Assembly: GCA_030386875.1 (NCBI GenBank)
Contig: CM059572.1
Span: 41,828,232-41,892,231 of the forward strand
Direction: 5' to 3'
DNA length: 64,000 nt
From: Morinoia aosen
Lineage: Eukaryota; Arthropoda; Malacostraca; Amphipoda; Talitridae
The position numbers and the translations under genes are program-made. Under the pieces are notes generated by a model. That model did not search any database, was not told the DNA's origin, and saw nothing but the letters and a program-made list of their open reading frames with translations. Of this stretch, positions 53,701 through 63,624 are shown in pieces; the stretch's first letter is position 1; every line of letters starts with the position of its first letter.

Positions 53701-56700
53701 CCAGCACCTCCGGCGGCCTCTTTGGCAACACTCAGAACAAGCCTGCTTTTGGACTTGGCTCTACTTCTGCTTTTGGTGAGTGATAGATTCTTTGCTGAAT
53801 ATTTGAACCTTGCTGAAAGTGTTTGCGCCTTGCTGAAAGTGTTTGCGCCTTGCTGAAAGTGTTAGCGCCTTGCTGAAAGTGTTTGCGCCTTGCTGAAAGT
53901 GTTTGCGCCTTGCTGAAAGTGTTTGCGCCTTGCTGAAAGTGTTTGCGCCTTGCTGAAAGTGTTAGCGCCTTGCTGAAAGTGTTTGCGCCTTGCTGAAAGT
54001 GTTTGCGCCTTGCTGACCATTTGAACCTTGCTGAACGTTTGAACCTTGCTGAACGTTTGAACCTTGCTGAACGTTTGAACCTTGCTGAACGTTTGAACCT
54101 TGCTGAACGTTTGAACCTTGCTGAACGTTTGAACCTTGCTGAACGTTTGAACCTTGCTGAACGTTTGAACCTTGCTGAACGTTTGAACCTTGCTGAACGT
54201 TTGAACCTTGCTGAACGTTTGAGCCTTGCTGAACGTTTGAGCCTTGCTGACCCCTCAGGGGGATACAGCTATTGTATCTATGGGAATTAGCGCTCCCAGG
54301 GGGACTATGTGTGGGCCCGAGCTAAAGGTTAGGTAGGCTTTCTTTTTGTTAAAATAGAATAGGTTTTTGTTTTGTTACGGACCATCTTTTTTCGGTTCAC
54401 TGCTGTCCTGTTTTTTCAGCACCTTCTACTTTCTTCTTCAACTTTTTCTTGTTTCATGAACTTCTTTCTTAGCTTCCTGTTTCTGTGCACCTTGTGCATA
54501 GATTCCGCGTTCCCTCAACTCCATACTAAATGGTGCCTTCTTCCTTCCTCTCTTTGGATAGCCTTTGTTGCGGGTAGGGAGGCTTAAACTAACTAATAAT
54601 CTAATCTAATCTAATCTGAGCCTTGCTGAATGTGTTTGCGCTTTGCTGAATGTATTTGCGCCTTGCTGAATATTTTTTAAACAAGTATTAGAGTATGTTC
54701 TGGCATTATTCTTCTGAAATGAGAGGAAGTTCTTGAAAATGTGACATTTTAATGAGAAAAACTGTTCATTTTCATTATTATGTTCGAGAGTCTTTGAAGC
54801 TCTTGGTTTTGATGGTAGATCCTTTTCCTGTTCACATGTACTCCACCTATAAGTAATCATTAAGTATTTGATGAGCTTCAGTACACGTTTTCTGCCTTTT
54901 AAATGGTTGTGTCTCTTCTGGATCTAGTAGCATCTGCGTTATTGAAGCCTGCTGGGTAAACTTACTCTAGCTAACAGACGCTCATTCTTTAGGATATGCG
55001 TCTGCTATCGGGGTGGACGAGTTATCTGATATTTGATGGTGTACTTGATTTGAAAAAAAAAATTAAAGTATATTTAAGATCCTTTGCTGCATTTCTTTGG
55101 GCTATTGAAGTCTCAGCTGATGGTTCGAACTATTTATGCAAAGGAATTTTTCCTGGTGTGTTGTGTGTTATGTTAACCAGGAATGAACAGTAAAAATTTT
55201 TTTTTTAAACAGTATCTTTTTATTGCTGTTTGGATCTACTTATTTCACGTTAATGATTATTTAGTTTAATTTTCCCAGGAAATCTATTGAGCCTGTGAGC
55301 TTCATAAAGTTACCCTCGTTATGTAGACTTTTTTTGTCATTTAGGTGTTAATTCAATACTCTAATCAACTCCCAACTGTTGCATTACAGGTTCAGGGACT
55401 GCACGTCATTTAGCTATTAATTCAATACTCTAATTCAACTCCCAACTGTTGCATTACAGGTTCAGGGACTGCACGTCATTTAGCTATTTATTCAATACTC
55501 TAATCAACTCCCAACTGTTGCATTACAGGTTCAGGGACCGCATTCAACACTGGCAGCAACACGAGCGGCGGCGGCCTCTTCGGTAACCTGAACACCAACA
55601 CCGGCGGTGGCCTGTTCAGCAACACGGCCAATCAAAACAAACCAGCAGGCGGACTCGCTTTCAACACTGGCTCCACGTTCAACTCAGGCTCCAACTCACT
55701 GGGCTTTGGGTTCAATACCAACGCCAATAAGCCGACAGGGTTTGGGGCTCTGGGTGGGGGCTTCGGCACTGGAGGTACTCTCAGTCTCGGGGGCAATACT
55801 GCTGGCAACACCGCAGTTGCTGCCGGTATCGGAGACAACAACATCGCTAATCTCATCAAGGCTCTCACCGATAATCCATTCGGGCACTCTTCTCTTCTGA
55901 AGACGCCTGCTGCAAACACAGGTGAGGAGTGCATCATTTCTCTCATTTAAATGTAATGTGCACGAGTTGGGCGAGAATAAGTATTTGGATTTTAAGTTTT
56001 TTGTTGCCCCCTGCTCATATTTCATTGCCCATTGAAAATTTGATTAATTTAATGTTGGAAGAATTTGTTGGAATGAAATAAAATATAATTATACCTAAGG
56101 ATATACTTTGAGACATTAACGTGGCTTGTGCTGAGAAAACTATAGCTATTTTTAAATCACCGCAGGTGGTATCTCATTTTCGGAAGTGGCATGAAACTTG
56201 CGACCCTTTTACTTTATTCCTGCAACATAAATTGCGGGCTTTTCATATTCTGGAGTTCCTAATTTGTTCTGCTATTGAAAATGCATATTCGTGGTTTTAT
56301 TATTTATTACCTAATTTTATGATCAAACATGTGCTCTTCTCGTATTATATTTCACCTTTAATATGAAGGCAAAATAAGAATTCATTATGTATAACCATTC
56401 TTTTATACTGTACGAGTGTAAAATTTTATTTATGATGGATGAATTCGCCAGCTTTTGCCTCGTGTCTACACTCTGATCTCAAGTACTTTGGTTTATATGT
56501 TTATATTAACAGTGCTCCTACCTATTACACAGATTAAGGTACTTGATTCTTTGCTTTTGTTGACTCTATTTTAACTCGTTTACTCTCGAAGTTTCCCTTC
56601 ATTTTAATTATGTTATATTTTTATCTGTGAGGTCCCACTAAAGTTTTTCAAGGTACTACTCCCATGCGATGTGGATTGGAACCAGTTCAAGCATTTCTGT

Positions 56701-59700
56701 TCATCACCTTATGTATGTAACTGCTTTGTGTTGCTGGGTTCTGCTCATCACCCTATGTATGTAACTGCTTTGTGTTGCTGGGTTCTGCTCGTCACCTTAT
56801 GTAACTGCTTGGTGTCGCAGGGAAGGCAGACGAGCTGCTCAGCCCTCCGGCCAGCAACGCCAACAAACTCGCCTCCAACAACCTGAGTGCTCCAACGTAC
56901 GTCCTGCCGTCCCACAAGTCTGCCGGCCCCCAGCCTCGAGCCAACACTTCCTTGGGAGACCCGGGCAATTTGATGAACAACAGGAGCCTCCTCTTTGCTG
57001 GCCTCGATGACACCAACGAGTCCAACGGCGGAGATGAAATCTTCAAGACCAAAACATTCCCGAGCGTTAAGAAGCTCAACCTGAAGGTCTTCAACAGCGG
57101 GAAGAACGGTCTTGCTTCGTTGTCTGGTACCCTGGTAAGAATTCTTCATATTGTAGGAGTTATTGTGTTGAAAAGGTTTGTGCTGTATCAGTAATATAAT
57201 TTTAGTTTTATTGTTCCACTTGTTATTGGCAGTAAACTTCAAGAATATTTCGTGCATATATTTTCATTTGGTTCGGAAGCAGTATGCACATATTCTCGTG
57301 GGGACAGTTCACAGTTGTGGTATTTTATTTCGTTTTTGTCTGCTTCACCTATGACATTCTGAATTGAGAACGAACATCAATGTTCCCTGATCAAGTAAAC
57401 TCTCAAGTCTTGAATCAATAAATCATGGTAAAGAGTTTAACTAGATGGTTTTGGACCTATATTATGCAGGGTGGGCAAAAAATTGTGACTTCATATTTAC
57501 GTTTGATCACTCGGAAATTGTCAATTGTAAAGAAATACGCTTCGTTTCATTTGTTGCTAATTGTATCTTTTATTATCTGTTCTAAGCTTTTTTTTGTTTT
57601 CAATTAAATAGCTCAGACGGTTTTCAGAGTGAGGATCCTCATTTCCTACTGACTTGCGTGGGATAAGTTTTCTAAATTCATTCCCTCGTTACGTTTTGGA
57701 CCTTTCTTGAATTAAGTGTTACTCTTTTCTAGATATAAATGTGGAAGAGTGAACCAAGTTTCTGAAGTAGAAGGCTTTCATCAGGCTTTCGCGGACAAAA
57801 TGCTGCAATGCAATCCTGGGCGAAATACTCTGTGACAATTATAAACGCAGTGCATACATATCAATCTCAGTAACCTTCAGCCCAATATGCGCCTGGTCAG
57901 CAAGGCTCTGGTAACTTAACGCACTACTAACTCGATTGTTGACTGTAATTCATTCATGCGTTTCCATTCTTTTTGCATAAAGTAGGAAGAGTAATAGGGT
58001 TTTAATGTTAATTTCTAATTTTGTTGACGTGCGTAGTAGCAGAGTAGAGAAAAATAAATAATTTCATCAGATGTGCTTGCCTCACGGACAATTGAAAAAA
58101 AATTCAGTGCATTGAGTATCCGCGATACAAGCATGTTGAGCCACGATTTCTCAGGCTTTTCAGATGCTTTTATTCGAGTAGCAATGCAGTAATCGATGTG
58201 ACATGTGATTAATCTTGCTCAAATTGCAAGGCACTTCTGAATTTTGTTTCAACTATATTGGAGGACATAAGACAACCTAATTGTTGTTTACGTAGCTGTT
58301 CATGCAATCAATGAGTGATGTGAACTTTGTTATCAGGGAAGTAGCCGGCCCAGTACGCCCAGCGTGGGGGGTGTGGAGAGAGGCCAGTCTCCTCTCACAT
58401 CACCGCTCCACCTGCCTGCCTCTCCACACCTTGCTGACACGTCCGCTACTCCTGACATCATCAAGGTGAGGCGAGAATACTATTGAAAAGTGGACGTGGT
58501 AAATGAGTTCGAGTATTTGTTACTGCGTTATATGTATGTGTTTTAAACTTTAACCATAATTATGTTTAATCTTTGAGTTACTCTATGTTGAGAAGTAAGC
58601 AGAGATCAAAATATCTAGTCACACTGCAGTGAGATTTTGAAAAAATTTCTTTGGCTGGCTGGCTTGCTTACTTATTGTTACTGTAGCGATAATATGTCTA
58701 AGCTTACCAAAACGGTAAGATCTATGCAAAGAACCTTTATCTTGTGATTGATTATATACTGCGCTAAAATTTAAAGTTAAATTTTTCAATGTTAACCCAT
58801 CTCCCGTCGTTCCATTCATGTATACTTCCGTGGGCAGGGTCGGAACAACATCAAGAAGCTGAGCCTTACTTCCAAGAAGCCTATGGTGGGCTTCAACGAC
58901 ACCATTGCTGACTTGAATGTTGGCATGCGCACAAATGGAGTGAGTTTGAGCTGACATCTTGGCTTTTTTTTAAGAAATGTTATTGAACACGTTCTTAAAT
59001 TCGAACGTAAAGTTTTGGTAGATACATACATATACCAGGCTTCTCCTCCCTATGGGAGGGTAGCCGACAGCAGGCCACAATCGTCACCCTTAGTCACTAG
59101 GAGGCGAGAGAGACTAAGGGTGATGATTGTAAAAGTCTTAGTAGTGTTGGAATATTTTCAGCTGTGTGTGCGACAGTGGGAGAAAAAGCATTAAGTTAAA
59201 ATTTGCGGAACGTTGTGTGTGAGTTATTCATTAATTAATTTGTTTTACTGCGGTTCTAAACACAAGAGTAATGTGCAAACGAGTGTTACAGTAAGAGGAG
59301 TCAGATTCAGGAAAGGTGTGAGGCGTTGGCATGAAAGTTAGGAGTAAATGGTAGTATGTTTATCAACCTTGTATTGTGGTTAAAAAAATTGTTGAAAAAA
59401 ATCATGTATTTCCACTAGGTCGATCCTTAAGAATCTCACGCGGAAGATAAAAATATCTTCAGTTAGTTTTAATTTATTGATCTCTATGTTTGATTTTACT
59501 CTGCCAGAATCAGAACGTAAACTACGGGAATAATTCCCTGAATGGTGAAGCCGGCAACATATCCACGTCTGCAAATGTGAGCAACGCTAATTACACCATC
59601 TATGAAGCCTCATCTCGAGACTTCTCAGACCACGACATTCCAGAGGTCAATGCACCTGTGAGTTATAGTTTTGCTATTTGTTGAAATTGACAGCACCAGC

Positions 59701-62116
59701 TTTGTATATATAGTCCTTTAAACTTTTGAATTAAGGTGGTCTCTTTTATTTTTGTATAATTTTCTCTTCAAATGTTTTATCTGTACCCTTATATTTAGCG
59801 TGTTGCTCAATAAATGAGTTACTCAAAAAAATTGGTCTTTAGGAATAGACAGTGCAGTTTTACTGCTATTCAATGAAGCTTGTATAAAATAAGTTTTATA
59901 TTTACTTGTAAAGTTTGATAATGAGGCTTTGTAGGCTACAGTTAATTGGTTCTTTTTGCTTTTGCACTGAAGCCTTCACGTTGCGTCATAGTGATGTATG
60001 ATTTTCTGCTCTGATTGCTGCGTGGTGTTGACTTTTTTGTACGACTCTTATTAAAATACTACATATCTCAATTTTATTCAGTAAACAAGCTTATTATAAA
60101 TGGTCTTTTAATATACCCCGTTTTTTAGTGTTTTTGGTATGACATGGTTTTATTTTTTGTTTTTGCAGCCTCATCCAACGGGCATCAAGTTGAGCCGAGC
60201 AGGCTACTACACCATCCCGTCCATGTCGGAGCTTGCAAGCCTGATCGATGAGGATGGACGATGTGTTGTGGAAAACTTCAGTGTAGGACGTGAAGGCTAC
60301 GGCAACGTTTGCTTTACTTCCGAAACTGACGTGATGGGCCTGGACCTGGACAGCATTGTGTTCATTGTGCGCAAGGAGATCGAAGTCTACCCTGATGGTA
60401 CAAATAAGCCAAAAGTGGGCGAAGAGCTTAACAAACCTGCAGTGGTGAGTTGCGTTTGTGTTGGCATGACAGCACCTTATTTTAACAAAGCTTATCTGAC
60501 TTCTTTATTCTCGTGTTGTGTTGCCCTGTGTTCCAATTAATGTCGAGATAGATGATGTGGTGGGTCTCACAAAAATCATTAATCCTGGAAATTTTTTATT
60601 ACATTTCGTGCAGTTGACCGTTGTCTTGTGATTATATAGTTAAAATGACTTTAGTTAACTGTAATTACTCTCATCTGCTCCCCGAGCGTGAAATTGTACA
60701 CTGAATAAAAATGATCAAGTCAACTATTTCATGAATAAGCTGAAGCCTAACAATTTTTATGGAAGCAAACTGATCATTTTCAAATTAAATTTGACTTGTT
60801 AATATCTACAGTTTATGCTTTTGGTAAAATACGAAGGTTTGCTAAACAAAGCTGAAGAATTGGCAACTGGAATAGCATGACGATACATTTTCTCATTACT
60901 AGAATAACTGAAATTAGCCTCTTCAAACGTCATTTCGTGTGTGGCGCAGATCACCCTGGACGCAGTGTGGCCAATAGACAAGAGCTCTCGAGACGTGATC
61001 AAGGACGCAGACCGCCTGGATGCCATGGGGTGGCCGCAGTACCTGGAGAAGAAGTGCCTCAACATGGGCGCCAAGTTCCTCGAGTACAGGCCTGACACGG
61101 GCTCTTGGGTCTTCAAGGTATGCTTACGAAATTAGCGTTCAGTGTGGGATCGAAATCTGGGTGTGAACTTTCCTTGCAGTCATACTGGGAAGATTGTTGT
61201 TTTTATCGAATACTCGAGCTTTTTTATTTATTGTATAATTTTTTTATTTGCAGCTTTATGGTGAAAGTGAAAGGAAATTTATGATTTTTTTATTTGTTGA
61301 TCCTTATTTTTTACCCTTTCTATCATGCCTGTCACTGAAATGTATTTTTAAATAAATTTAACTATTACCTGGTCTTCGGTGCTGTCTTATAATTTCAAGT
61401 CTCGTAATTTTGGTGTGAAATATGTATGGTGAGATAGTGTATTTTTCTTTGACTGAACTGATGAGTTGTTGGTTAGATTTTAAATCTTCCTAATAATTGT
61501 GTCAGGTGTTACTTTCAGTTTTTTTAAATTTGAAAAGAAGTTTGTATAGTTACCATAAGTATTTTTATTTTTTTCTATTTTGAGACAGGGTTAGATTTTA
61601 ATTCTATGATTGATATAAATTACAATAATAGAATCTTGTGTTCAGGTGAGCCACTTCTCAAAGTATGGACTGGAAGAAGATGACAGCGAAGAGCTGTGCG
61701 CGGCAGAGCTTCTGAAGGCCCAACAGCAACAACTCCTCGCTAAACAGAAGCAACAACAACAAGCTCAACAACAACAACAACAGCAGCAGCAGGGGCCTGC
61801 ACTGGACGCCTACCCTCGTAAGACAACTGACGCTTCCCTCATCAAGTCAGTGGCCGGGAAGGCGTACTCGGCGACGACGTCTCACACGTACATGTCGGAC
61901 GGCGGGGAAGCTGAGAGCACCTCAGTGACTCCTGCCACCACCTCATCGTCTGGGTCCCTCTCCACCTCGTCCAGCGGGCTGGGTGGTGGGGGCGGCTCTC
62001 CCACCACAAACGGAGGGGGGCCTCCCACCCAGGGGTTGCTTTCACCTCCCCCTGTGCATCACCTGCTGCCTGGTCCCCGTCGCCTCAGGGACTCTCCTTC
62101 ACACCTGCAGCAGCAG
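47583..62116 (+). CDS. Nup98-96: Nuclear pore protein Nup98-Nup96 precursor (first 17 coding exons, 1124 codons; 3' end outside window)
   Basis: Seventeen exons with GT-AG introns and compatible phases give one frame. Residues 1-172 and ~228-690 are FG/GLFG repeats (many GGLFG, GFG and AFG), the phenylalanine-rich mesh of the pore. Residues ~173-227 are the GLEBS segment that binds the mRNA export factor Rae1/Gle2 (VKYQPVTGSDTM...EYESKSLEELRVEDY). Residues ~820-971 are the autoproteolytic domain (GYYTIPSM, GREGYGNV, RKEIEVYPDG, YRPDTGSWVFK), ending at His970-Phe971-Ser972, where the precursor cuts itself into Nup98 (971 residues) and Nup96. The Nup96 part begins KYGLEEDD and is Gln-rich. The Nup96 helical domain is not in the window. 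Small FG exons could have been missed only if their length is a multiple of three. Confidence 0.95.
48471..48558 (+). CDS. Nup98-96: Nup98 coding exon 2
   Basis: Acceptor aatttttcag; encodes STGTGFGIAS to SSLFGTA; donor g|gtgagg. The intron before it (47712-48470) shows no other feature. Confidence 0.93.
49165..49317 (+). CDS. Nup98-96: Nup98 coding exon 3
   Basis: Acceptor tgcaaag; FG-repeat coding (NTGLFGSQ, TSLFGTQ); donor g|gtaatt. The intron before it (48559-49164) is plain AT-rich sequence. Confidence 0.92.
49515..49895 (+). repeat. Diverged tandem duplication in the intron after exon 3
   Basis: 49515-49675 and 49758-49895 share acattt(a/g)ctgtggt, tctgatggcat, aataacaaactgagaat (second copy gtaacaaactgagaat), ttctattttgtt and taaaggctt, in the same order. 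Confidence 0.7.
50022..50168 (+). CDS. Nup98-96: Nup98 coding exon 4
   Basis: Encodes GLFGSSTTS through GGLFGANT, typical GLFG repeats. Donor tactg|gtaaag; this exon end is duplicated downstream (50146-50480). Confidence 0.93.
50146..50480 (+). repeat. Tandem duplication of the exon 4 donor junction (period ~83 bp)
   Basis: The junction gccaatactg|gtaaagttcatttgc is repeated precisely 82 bp downstream (gt at 50251), then in decayed form near 50335 (ttctgatgaattcatttgc) and 50417 (gactagtaaagtttcat). The second copy preserves a perfect donor. Confidence 0.85.
50852..50973 (+). CDS. Nup98-96: Nup98 coding exon 5 (GLEBS, first half)
   Basis: Encodes GTSNVVGTTVKYQPVTGSD and on through TNIQTRIEVITCMK, the first half of the Rae1/Gle2-binding hairpin. 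Acceptor gagcag, donor aag|gtagga, phase 0. Confidence 0.95.
50974..51985 (+). other. Intron within the GLEBS coding region
   Basis: 1.0 kb, no repeat or RNA gene recognised. The small ORFs on either strand have no support. Confidence 0.8.
51986..52199 (+). CDS. Nup98-96: Nup98 coding exon 6 (GLEBS, second half, then GLFG)
   Basis: Begins EYESKSLEELRVEDYLANRKG, a near-invariant Nup98 signature, and continues with GAFGQ, GGLFGAT, GGLFGQ and LFGAT. Acceptor tgtcgcag, donor g|gttagt. Confidence 0.96.
52636..52776 (+). CDS. Nup98-96: Nup98 coding exon 7
   Basis: Encodes GFAAASSSGGGLFGS to FSFGQNTQQNKP. GC-rich relative to its introns. Acceptor cctgtcag, donor g|gtacgt. Confidence 0.93.
53199..53338 (+). 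CDS. Nup98-96: Nup98 coding exon 8
   Basis: Encodes GGFSFMANNN, a Q5 run and TGFSFGQNPTSQQ. The acceptor is a tandem cagcag: using the first AG (53195) would add one residue (an extra three bases) without changing the frame. Confidence 0.92.
53541..53775 (+). CDS. Nup98-96: Nup98 coding exon 9
   Basis: Encodes SGGLFNQAKPAFGA through GLGSTSAF; strongly GC-rich at third positions. Donor g|gtgagt. An antisense or shifted ORF here is a shadow. Confidence 0.94.
53792..54250 (+). repeat. Intronic minisatellite: 20-bp array grading into 18-bp array
   Basis: About ten units of ttgctgaaagtgtttgcgcc (53810 to ~54010), then about thirteen units of ttgctgaacgtttgaacc (~54011-54250). The 18-bp unit is a multiple of three, so it makes a long spurious ORF. 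A few related units resume after the insertion, at 54613-54672. Confidence 0.92.
54251..54612 (+). mobile_element. Retro-insertion with a (taatc)n tail inside the minisatellite
   Basis: A 362-bp segment beginning cccctcaggggg (a perfect short palindrome) and ending in repeated taatctaatc. It is flanked by gagccttgctga on both sides (54239-54250 and 54613-54624), a 12-bp duplication, although the repeat context makes this less decisive. The 3' simple-repeat tail and variable-length duplication fit a SINE or a 5'-truncated LINE end. No similarity to other repeats in the window. Confidence 0.65.
54673..55334 (+). other. Rest of the intron between exons 9 and 10
   Basis: AT-rich, no feature recognised before the duplicated acceptor block. 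Confidence 0.7.
55335..55528 (+). repeat. Triplicated acceptor region before exon 10 (period ~70 bp)
   Basis: The sequence ending ctcccaactgttgcattacag|gttcaggga occurs with AG at 55388-55389, 55458-55459 and 55527-55528. Only after the third does an open FG-coding exon follow; after the first two, the copied exon start runs into a stop within ~15 codons. Confidence 0.88.
55529..55921 (+). CDS. Nup98-96: Nup98 coding exon 10
   Basis: 131 codons, the largest pure FG exon: GGGLFGN, GGGLFSN, LGFGFN, GFGALGGGFG, then the non-repeat AAGIGDNNIANLIKALTDNPFGHSSLLK, which matches the conserved post-GLFG segment of Nup98. Donor g|gtgagg. Confidence 0.95.
55922..56694 (+). other. Intron between exons 10 and 11, main part
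   Basis: AT-rich; nothing recognised until the tandem units at 56695. Confidence 0.75.
56695..56820 (+). repeat. Tandem 44-bp units ending in the exon 11 acceptor
   Basis: Units start ttctg at 56695, 56739 and 56783 and contain tcatcacc, tatgtaactgctt and gtgttgctggg. In the last unit ctg is cag, giving the functional acceptor gtcgcag at 56820; the first two lack the AG. Confidence 0.85.
56821..57134 (+). CDS. Nup98-96: Nup98 coding exon 11
   Basis: Encodes GKADELLSPPASN through APTYVLPSHK, LGDPGNLMNNRSLLFAGLDD and FPSVKKLNLKVFN, the linker that follows the GLFG domain. Donor ctg|gtaaga, phase 0. Confidence 0.93.
57135..58336 (+). other. Intron between exons 11 and 12
   Basis: 1.2 kb of AT-rich sequence without recognised features. 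Confidence 0.75.
58337..58465 (+). CDS. Nup98-96: Nup98 coding exon 12
   Basis: 43 codons, Ser/Pro-rich linker (SSRPSTPSVGGVERG, SPLTSPLHLPASPH). Ser-Pro/Thr-Pro sites here are plausible mitotic phosphorylation targets by analogy with vertebrate Nup98; not shown by the sequence. Confidence 0.88.
58838..58939 (+). CDS. Nup98-96: Nup98 coding exon 13
   Basis: 34 codons (NNIKKLSLTSKKPMVGFNDTIADLN), basic linker. Acceptor gggcag, donor gga|gtgagt. Confidence 0.87.
59047..59129. repeat. Pair of intronic hairpins
   Basis: A short stem cctccc/gggagg lies at about 59047-59061. A longer one pairs 59078-59095 with 59112-59129 (caatcgtcacccttagtc against gactaagggtgatgattg, one mismatch), around a 16-base loop. 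Function unknown; it could be the edge of a small repeat. Confidence 0.7.
59508..59657 (+). CDS. Nup98-96: Nup98 coding exon 14
   Basis: 50 codons ending SSRDFSDHDIPEVNAP, leading into the autoproteolytic domain. Acceptor ctgccag, donor cct|gtgagt. Confidence 0.92.
60169..60444 (+). CDS. Nup98-96: Nup98 coding exon 15 (autoproteolytic domain, first part)
   Basis: Encodes HPTGIKLSRAGYYTIPSM, GRCVVENFSVGREGYGNV and SIVFIVRKEIEVYPDG, strongly matching the Nup98 autoproteolytic (peptidase S59) domain. Donor gtg|gtgagt. The intron before (59658-60168) is featureless. Confidence 0.97.
60950..61117 (+). CDS. Nup98-96: Nup98 coding exon 16 (autoproteolytic domain, second part)
   Basis: Encodes ITLDAVWPIDKSSRDVIKD, then LEKKCLNMGAKFLEY and RPDTGSWVFK, the strand leading to the cleavage site. 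Donor aag|gtatgc. Confidence 0.97.
61646..62116 (+). CDS. Nup98-96: Nup98-96 coding exon 17 (HFS cleavage site and start of Nup96)
   Basis: Begins VSHFSKYGLEEDD: the peptide bond after Phe971 is the self-cleavage site, with His970 and Ser972 both present. A Gln-rich tract follows (runs of 4, 4 and 9 Gln at ~993-1016, mixed caa/cag). A Ser/Gly/Thr-rich low-complexity segment then ends at LQQQ. The donor is cag|gtaact; if unspliced, a stop follows after five codons (62132-62134). The acceptor is gttcag. Confidence 0.93.
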
Positions 62117-63624
62117 GTAACTTTGGCTTGGTGACGTTCAGTTACGTCAGCATGTGAATTATATCAGTGGTGTACGCTGTGGTGAATAGTGCCCTTCAGT
62201 AATGTCAGCGTGTGATTGATAAGTGGTGGAAGCTGTGGTAGGATGAGGCTGTTGTCAGTTTTGGCCTGGTTTTTAGGGTGGTAGTTGTTGTCAACGTCAA
62301 TCATACTCTAGAATGGATTGTTCTCTGATAATTGGTGTCAGCTTCAAGTTGATGAAAGTATTGACATTTCAAAATTAGATTTTATTTTATTACTGAGACC
62401 TGTCATTCTTTTAGTGAGTTAAATGAATGATTCTGATGGGTTTAGTCTTTATATTGAAAGACGGTTGTTTTACTGGAATGTTGTGATCGTTGTGCTGGTT
62501 CCCTGTGTTCGCTATGCTGTATCTTGTGATCGGTTTGCCGAAATGTGACTATTTCGCGAGTCGCTTCTGATAATTTCTTTGAAATATTGTATTTATTGGA
62601 TTATTTTGCTTGGTTATTGAGGGGATTTTACTGACGTACGTGCGATAAATTATTGTTTGGTAATTTTATTGCCAAAATCTTCTATCTTTTTGTGATGTTG
62701 TTGTCATTAAACCGCAGTAATTTCATTTTATTTCAGAGAAAATATTCTGAATTTCCTCCCAGTAAATTGCTTAGCAGACAGCAACAAATGTTCTCGATTT
62801 GCAATACATACAGTGCTTAAAGTAGGAAAGGTTCTAGTGTAATGAAGTATACTCGTATATCAGAGCACTCTCATTTGCCTGCACTAATATCTGGAACATA
62901 TATCTATATTCTCACCCAAGTACTGATAGGGAAATATATAGTGTAATACTCTCGTCTAATTGCTCTAATAATCGATTTTCTAGTGTGTATCCTTGCTCTC
63001 GTATTTTCTTGCCTTAATTATTTGAAGTATATGCTCATGTACTCCCATTTATTGTGCTTATTATCAGTATTTAAAGTATATATTTTCATCTACTTGGCCT
63101 ATTATATACGCTGTATTTGCCTGTGCACTTTCATTCGCTCGAGTGAAATAAAAGTAGAGATGGAAGTGCATCGGTTGTTCTTTGCAAGCTTCACACTTCC
63201 TGCTGCTAGTGTGCTTATGTTTGAAATTTTAGTCGTTGATTCTCGTTTTCTCTTGAGAAAAAAATTGTGTTTTTAATTCCGACGCTAAATTCCAAGGGTG
63301 TGAAGCGGTTCCTCTGTATACTTCTGCTGTATTGGGGCAAGTTTGCATGCTTTGTTCCTTCAGAATATAATAAAGGTTGGATTTTAATGTCCTATTGGTC
63401 GACTTTTCTCTCTTTCCTCTGAAGAAGTGATGATGGTGGTGATAGTGATGATGGTGCACAGTCTGGTGTAAACACAGGAATGGAGTGTAATGATGATGTC
63501 TTGGATGAGCACAGACCCGTTGTAATGGCCGTGATGTTCACCGCTCAGCTTCCAAAACATTGGTGATTGTGAGCAATGGTGGTGTCGTTTGATCAAGCTG
63601 GGTTGCAGTGTAAAGTTGTGATGA
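62117..63624 (+). other. Intron after exon 17
   Basis: No further Nup96 exon is recognised. A diverged tandem pair at 62137-62183 and 62195-62240 (ttcagt-a-gtcagc-tgtga ... agtggtg-a-gctgtggt) lies directly after the donor. About 63425-63560 is rich in gatgatggtg-like triplets. Confidence 0.6.

Noticed and set aside
54003..54290. Repeat protein with NLAERL units
   Set aside because: It is produced by the 18-bp minisatellite being a multiple of three; it lies in an intron with no start context or homology.
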